DNA of 32,612 nt, taken from Lachnospiraceae bacterium (lineage in GTDB: Bacteria; Bacillota; Clostridia; Lachnospirales; Lachnospiraceae). The position numbers were made by a program, and so were the translations under genes. Positions within the stretch are counted from its first letter, which is position 1. Every line of letters begins with the position of its first letter. The DNA lies in assembly GCA_017958585.1 (NCBI GenBank), contig JAGDCK010000097.1, positions 1 through 32,612 on the forward strand. Reading direction: 5' to 3'. A model generated the notes under the pieces. It had not been told where the DNA came from. It did no database searches and saw only the letters and a program-made list of their open reading frames with translations. Positions 30,661 to 32,612 of the stretch are shown here, in pieces.

Positions 30661-32612
30661 ATGCGTGATCTGATGGAAAGGATTTTTGAGGGAAAGTTTG
30701 ACTTCGAAAACAACTCCTTGGATTTTTCATGCTCAAAATTGGAAATGAGCGTTCTGGCAGGTGAATGTCTGGAAGGCTCTTTTTATATTACGTCTTCGGG
30801 TAACGTCCCTATGGAGGGATTTATTACCTCGTCTGATATCAGAATGGAACTGCCCATAACAAAGCTTTCGGGCAACGAGCAGGTCATTTTTTACAAATTC
30901 CACGGTGAAAATTTAGAGGAAGGTGAAGTGGTCAAGGGAAGCCTTAATGCCATCACCAATCTGGGAGAATTCTATCTGCCCTTTGTGGTGACAGTGGAGC
31001 ACAGGATCCTCAAATCTTCCATCGGACCTATCAAGAATCTGTTCCATTTTGCAAATCTGGCAAAGAGTAACTGGCTCGAAGCTCTCGCAATGTTTTACTC
31101 GGATAATTTCAAGAGAGTTTTTGTGGGGTCGGACGCCGCTATGTACGACGTCTACAAGGGGCTTTCCGCCAACAAGATGAACAGCCAGAACATGGAAGAG
31201 TTTCTGATCCATATCAACAAAAAGAGCAGAGTCGAATACATCGTTGATGAAAAGGAATTTTTCTTTGATCTGCCGTCGGTTCCGGATGACGGTGGCATAA
31301 GCGAATTTGAGATAAATATCAAGCGAAACGGATGGGGATACACTTTCCTTAACGTGGAGTGTGACGGAGAGTTTTTATATCTGGAAAAGACTGCGGTGAC
31401 GGATGACGATTTCCTGGGGAACCTCTGCAGACTCCAGGTTTATGCCGATATGTCAAAACTTAGAGACGGCAATAATTTCGGAGTGATCAATCTGTTTGAC
31501 TCCGTGGATATGATATCCATTCCGGTGACCGTGACTGTGGGTAACGGCGTAAAGACCCTCTCAAACGATGTACAAAAGCATCTTCTCATGGTAAAGCTGG
31601 TTCGTCTTTATCAGGATTTCAGGATCAAAAAGATAAATGCCGCCACCTGGAGAAAGGATACGGGAAGACTTATAGAAAATCTTCTCTCTTTGGATGACTC
31701 GGAGGTGGGCTACAGACTTATCCAGGCCCAGCTTCTTATAAGCGAGGAGCGCTACAACGAAGCCGAGTGGATACTGGAGCACTCAAAGGCCATGATAGAC
31801 AGAAACTTCCCCGACAGGGATGAGTACATGGCTTATTATCTCTATCTGACAACGCTTATCCACAGGGATGAAAACTATGTTAACGAAGTGGCTGAACAGG
31901 TTCAGAAGATCTATTCCTCGGATGTCACAAACTGGAGAGTTGCATGGCTCTTACTTTATCTTTCCGAGGAGTACAGCCGTTCCGCATCCGGCAAATGGGT
32001 ATTTTTGGAAAAACAGTTTAATTACGGGTGCTTCAGCCCCATTTTATATATGGAATCCATATTGTTGCTTAATATGAATCCCATGCTTCTTCACAAACTG
32101 GACAATTACGAACTGCAGGTGCTTCACTACGGCGCAAAACAGCAGTTTTTAAATGAGGATCTCTGCGATCAGCTTTTGTATCTCTCAGGCAGAAAGAGGG
32201 AGTTTTCAGCTCTGCTTCTTGATATATTGCAGCACCTCTATGAAAAGAGTAATGATGAGAGGATCTTGCAGGAGATCTGTGCCACACTTATAAAGGGCAA
32301 CAAGACGGAAAACAGATATTTTAAGTGGTACGAGGCGGGAGTTCTGGCTGAACTTAGGATCACAAATCTGTATGAGTATTATATGATGAGCATCGACACG
32401 GAGATCGCCCATGACATTCCAAAGACGGTTCTCATGTATTTCTCATATCAGAACAATCTGGAATATCGAAAATGCGCTTACATGTACGATTACATAGTTA
32501 AGAACAAGGAAAATATTCCGGATGTGTATATGTCCTTTGAGAGTAAGATCGAGCATTTTGTCATAGACCAGATTAAAAAGATGCATGTGAACATCCCGTT
32601 AACGGCTCTCTA
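30661..32612 (+). CDS. DUF5717-like protein, 3' end cut by the window
   Basis: An uninterrupted frame of 650 codons runs off the window end, so the protein is longer. It starts MRDLMERIFEGKFDF; an in-frame ATG at 30655 is an alternative, and neither has a strong ribosome binding site. The first 240 residues are beta-rich, with segments such as LEEGEVVKGSLNAI and GEFYLPFVV that resemble Ig-like domains of the DUF5717 family, known to me from Lachnospiraceae and of unknown function. From about residue 310 onward it is helical with TPR-like repeats. No signal peptide is seen, so it is probably cytoplasmic. The family assignment is from memory and was not searched. Confidence 0.75.
   Translation, partial: MRDLMERIFEGKFDFENNSLDFSCSKLEMSVLAGECLEGSFYITSSGNVPMEGFITSSDIRMELPITKLSGNEQVIFYKFHGENLEEGEVVKGSLNAITNLGEFYLPFVVTVEHRILKSSIGPIKNLFHFANLAKSNWLEALAMFYSDNFKRVFVGSDAAMYDVYKGLSANKMNSQNMEEFLIHINKKSRVEYIVDEKEFFFDLPSVPDDGGISEFEINIKRNGWGYTFLNVECDGEFLYLEKTAVTDDDFLGNLCRLQVYADMSKLRDGNNFGVINLFDSVDMISIPVTVTVGNGVKTLSNDVQKHLLMVKLVRLYQDFRIKKINAATWRKDTGRLIENLLSLDDSEVGYRLIQAQLLISEERYNEAEWILEHSKAMIDRNFPDRDEYMAYYLYLTTLIHRDENYVNEVAEQVQKIYSSDVTNWRVAWLLLYLSEEYSRSASGKWVFLEKQFNYGCFSPILYMESILLLNMNPMLLHKLDNYELQVLHYGAKQQFLNEDLCDQLLYLSGRKREFSALLLDILQHLYEKSNDERILQEICATLIKGNKTENRYFKWYEAGVLAELRITNLYEYYMMSIDTEIAHDIPKTVLMYFSYQNNLEYRKCAYMYDYIVKNKENIPDVYMSFESKIEHFVIDQIKKMHVNIPLTAL

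Noticed and set aside
1..32612. CRISPR array, tRNA or rRNA genes, insertion sequences, phage genes
   Set aside because: No regular spaced repeats, cloverleaf-like sequences, transposase or integrase motifs were found. The only long repeats are the pilin-coding ones.

Overview
The window looks like chromosomal DNA of an anaerobic low-to-mid GC Firmicute, most likely a Lachnospiraceae relative such as Butyrivibrio. The evidence is indirect: clostridial-type promoters and ribosome binding sites, a perfect CIRCE element, a DUF5717-like protein (a family I associate with Lachnospiraceae), and gene styles typical of that family. All supported genes lie on the + strand.

Region 1 (about 1-18121) is a surface-pilus locus. 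It starts after a terminator of an upstream gene. A membrane-tethered, Ser/Thr-rich extracellular protein (408-2744) comes first. Then come an LPETG minor pilin (2890-4584), an LPSTG isopeptide pilin (4607-7021), and a 1616-residue protein (7042-11892) that is two complete pilins joined in one reading frame. The joint holds an internal LPSTG sorting signal followed directly by a second signal peptide. After a terminator and a new promoter comes a tightly coupled operon. It encodes a class C-like sortase with a long cytoplasmic tail (12037-13404), a beta-solenoid/sortase fusion (13385-16150), an orphan seven-helix LytS/YesM-like histidine kinase (16150-17421), and an acidic tail-anchored coiled-coil protein (17427-18086). 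The first two transcription units share the same promoter architecture, a tandem repeat of GTAAC with an 11-bp period placed 11 bp before TATTAT. They also share an inverted repeat, AACCTA-N9-TAGGTT. A common regulator is therefore likely. The sortase promoter lacks both motifs and carries its own inverted repeat over the -35.

Region 2 (18157-22868) has its own promoter and reads as one transcript: a TPR-GGDEF putative diguanylate cyclase, a metallo-beta-lactamase/beta-CASP RNA-processing-type enzyme, thymidylate synthase (thyA) and dihydrofolate reductase (folA), ended by a strong terminator.

Region 3 (22921-32612) is mostly housekeeping. It holds ilvE, a PrsA/SurA-like lipoprotein foldase, proS, htpG under a CIRCE operator with a structured leader, a pair of half-size chromate-transporter-family proteins, and the first 650 codons of a DUF5717-like protein cut by the window end.

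The most notable system is the pilus locus. Three pilin modules share an unusual W-x10/11-K stretch in place of the usual YPK pilin motif. Two pilins are covalently fused, two different sortases are present, and membrane signalling proteins sit in the sortase operon. All functions are inferred from reading the sequence; no database search was run.
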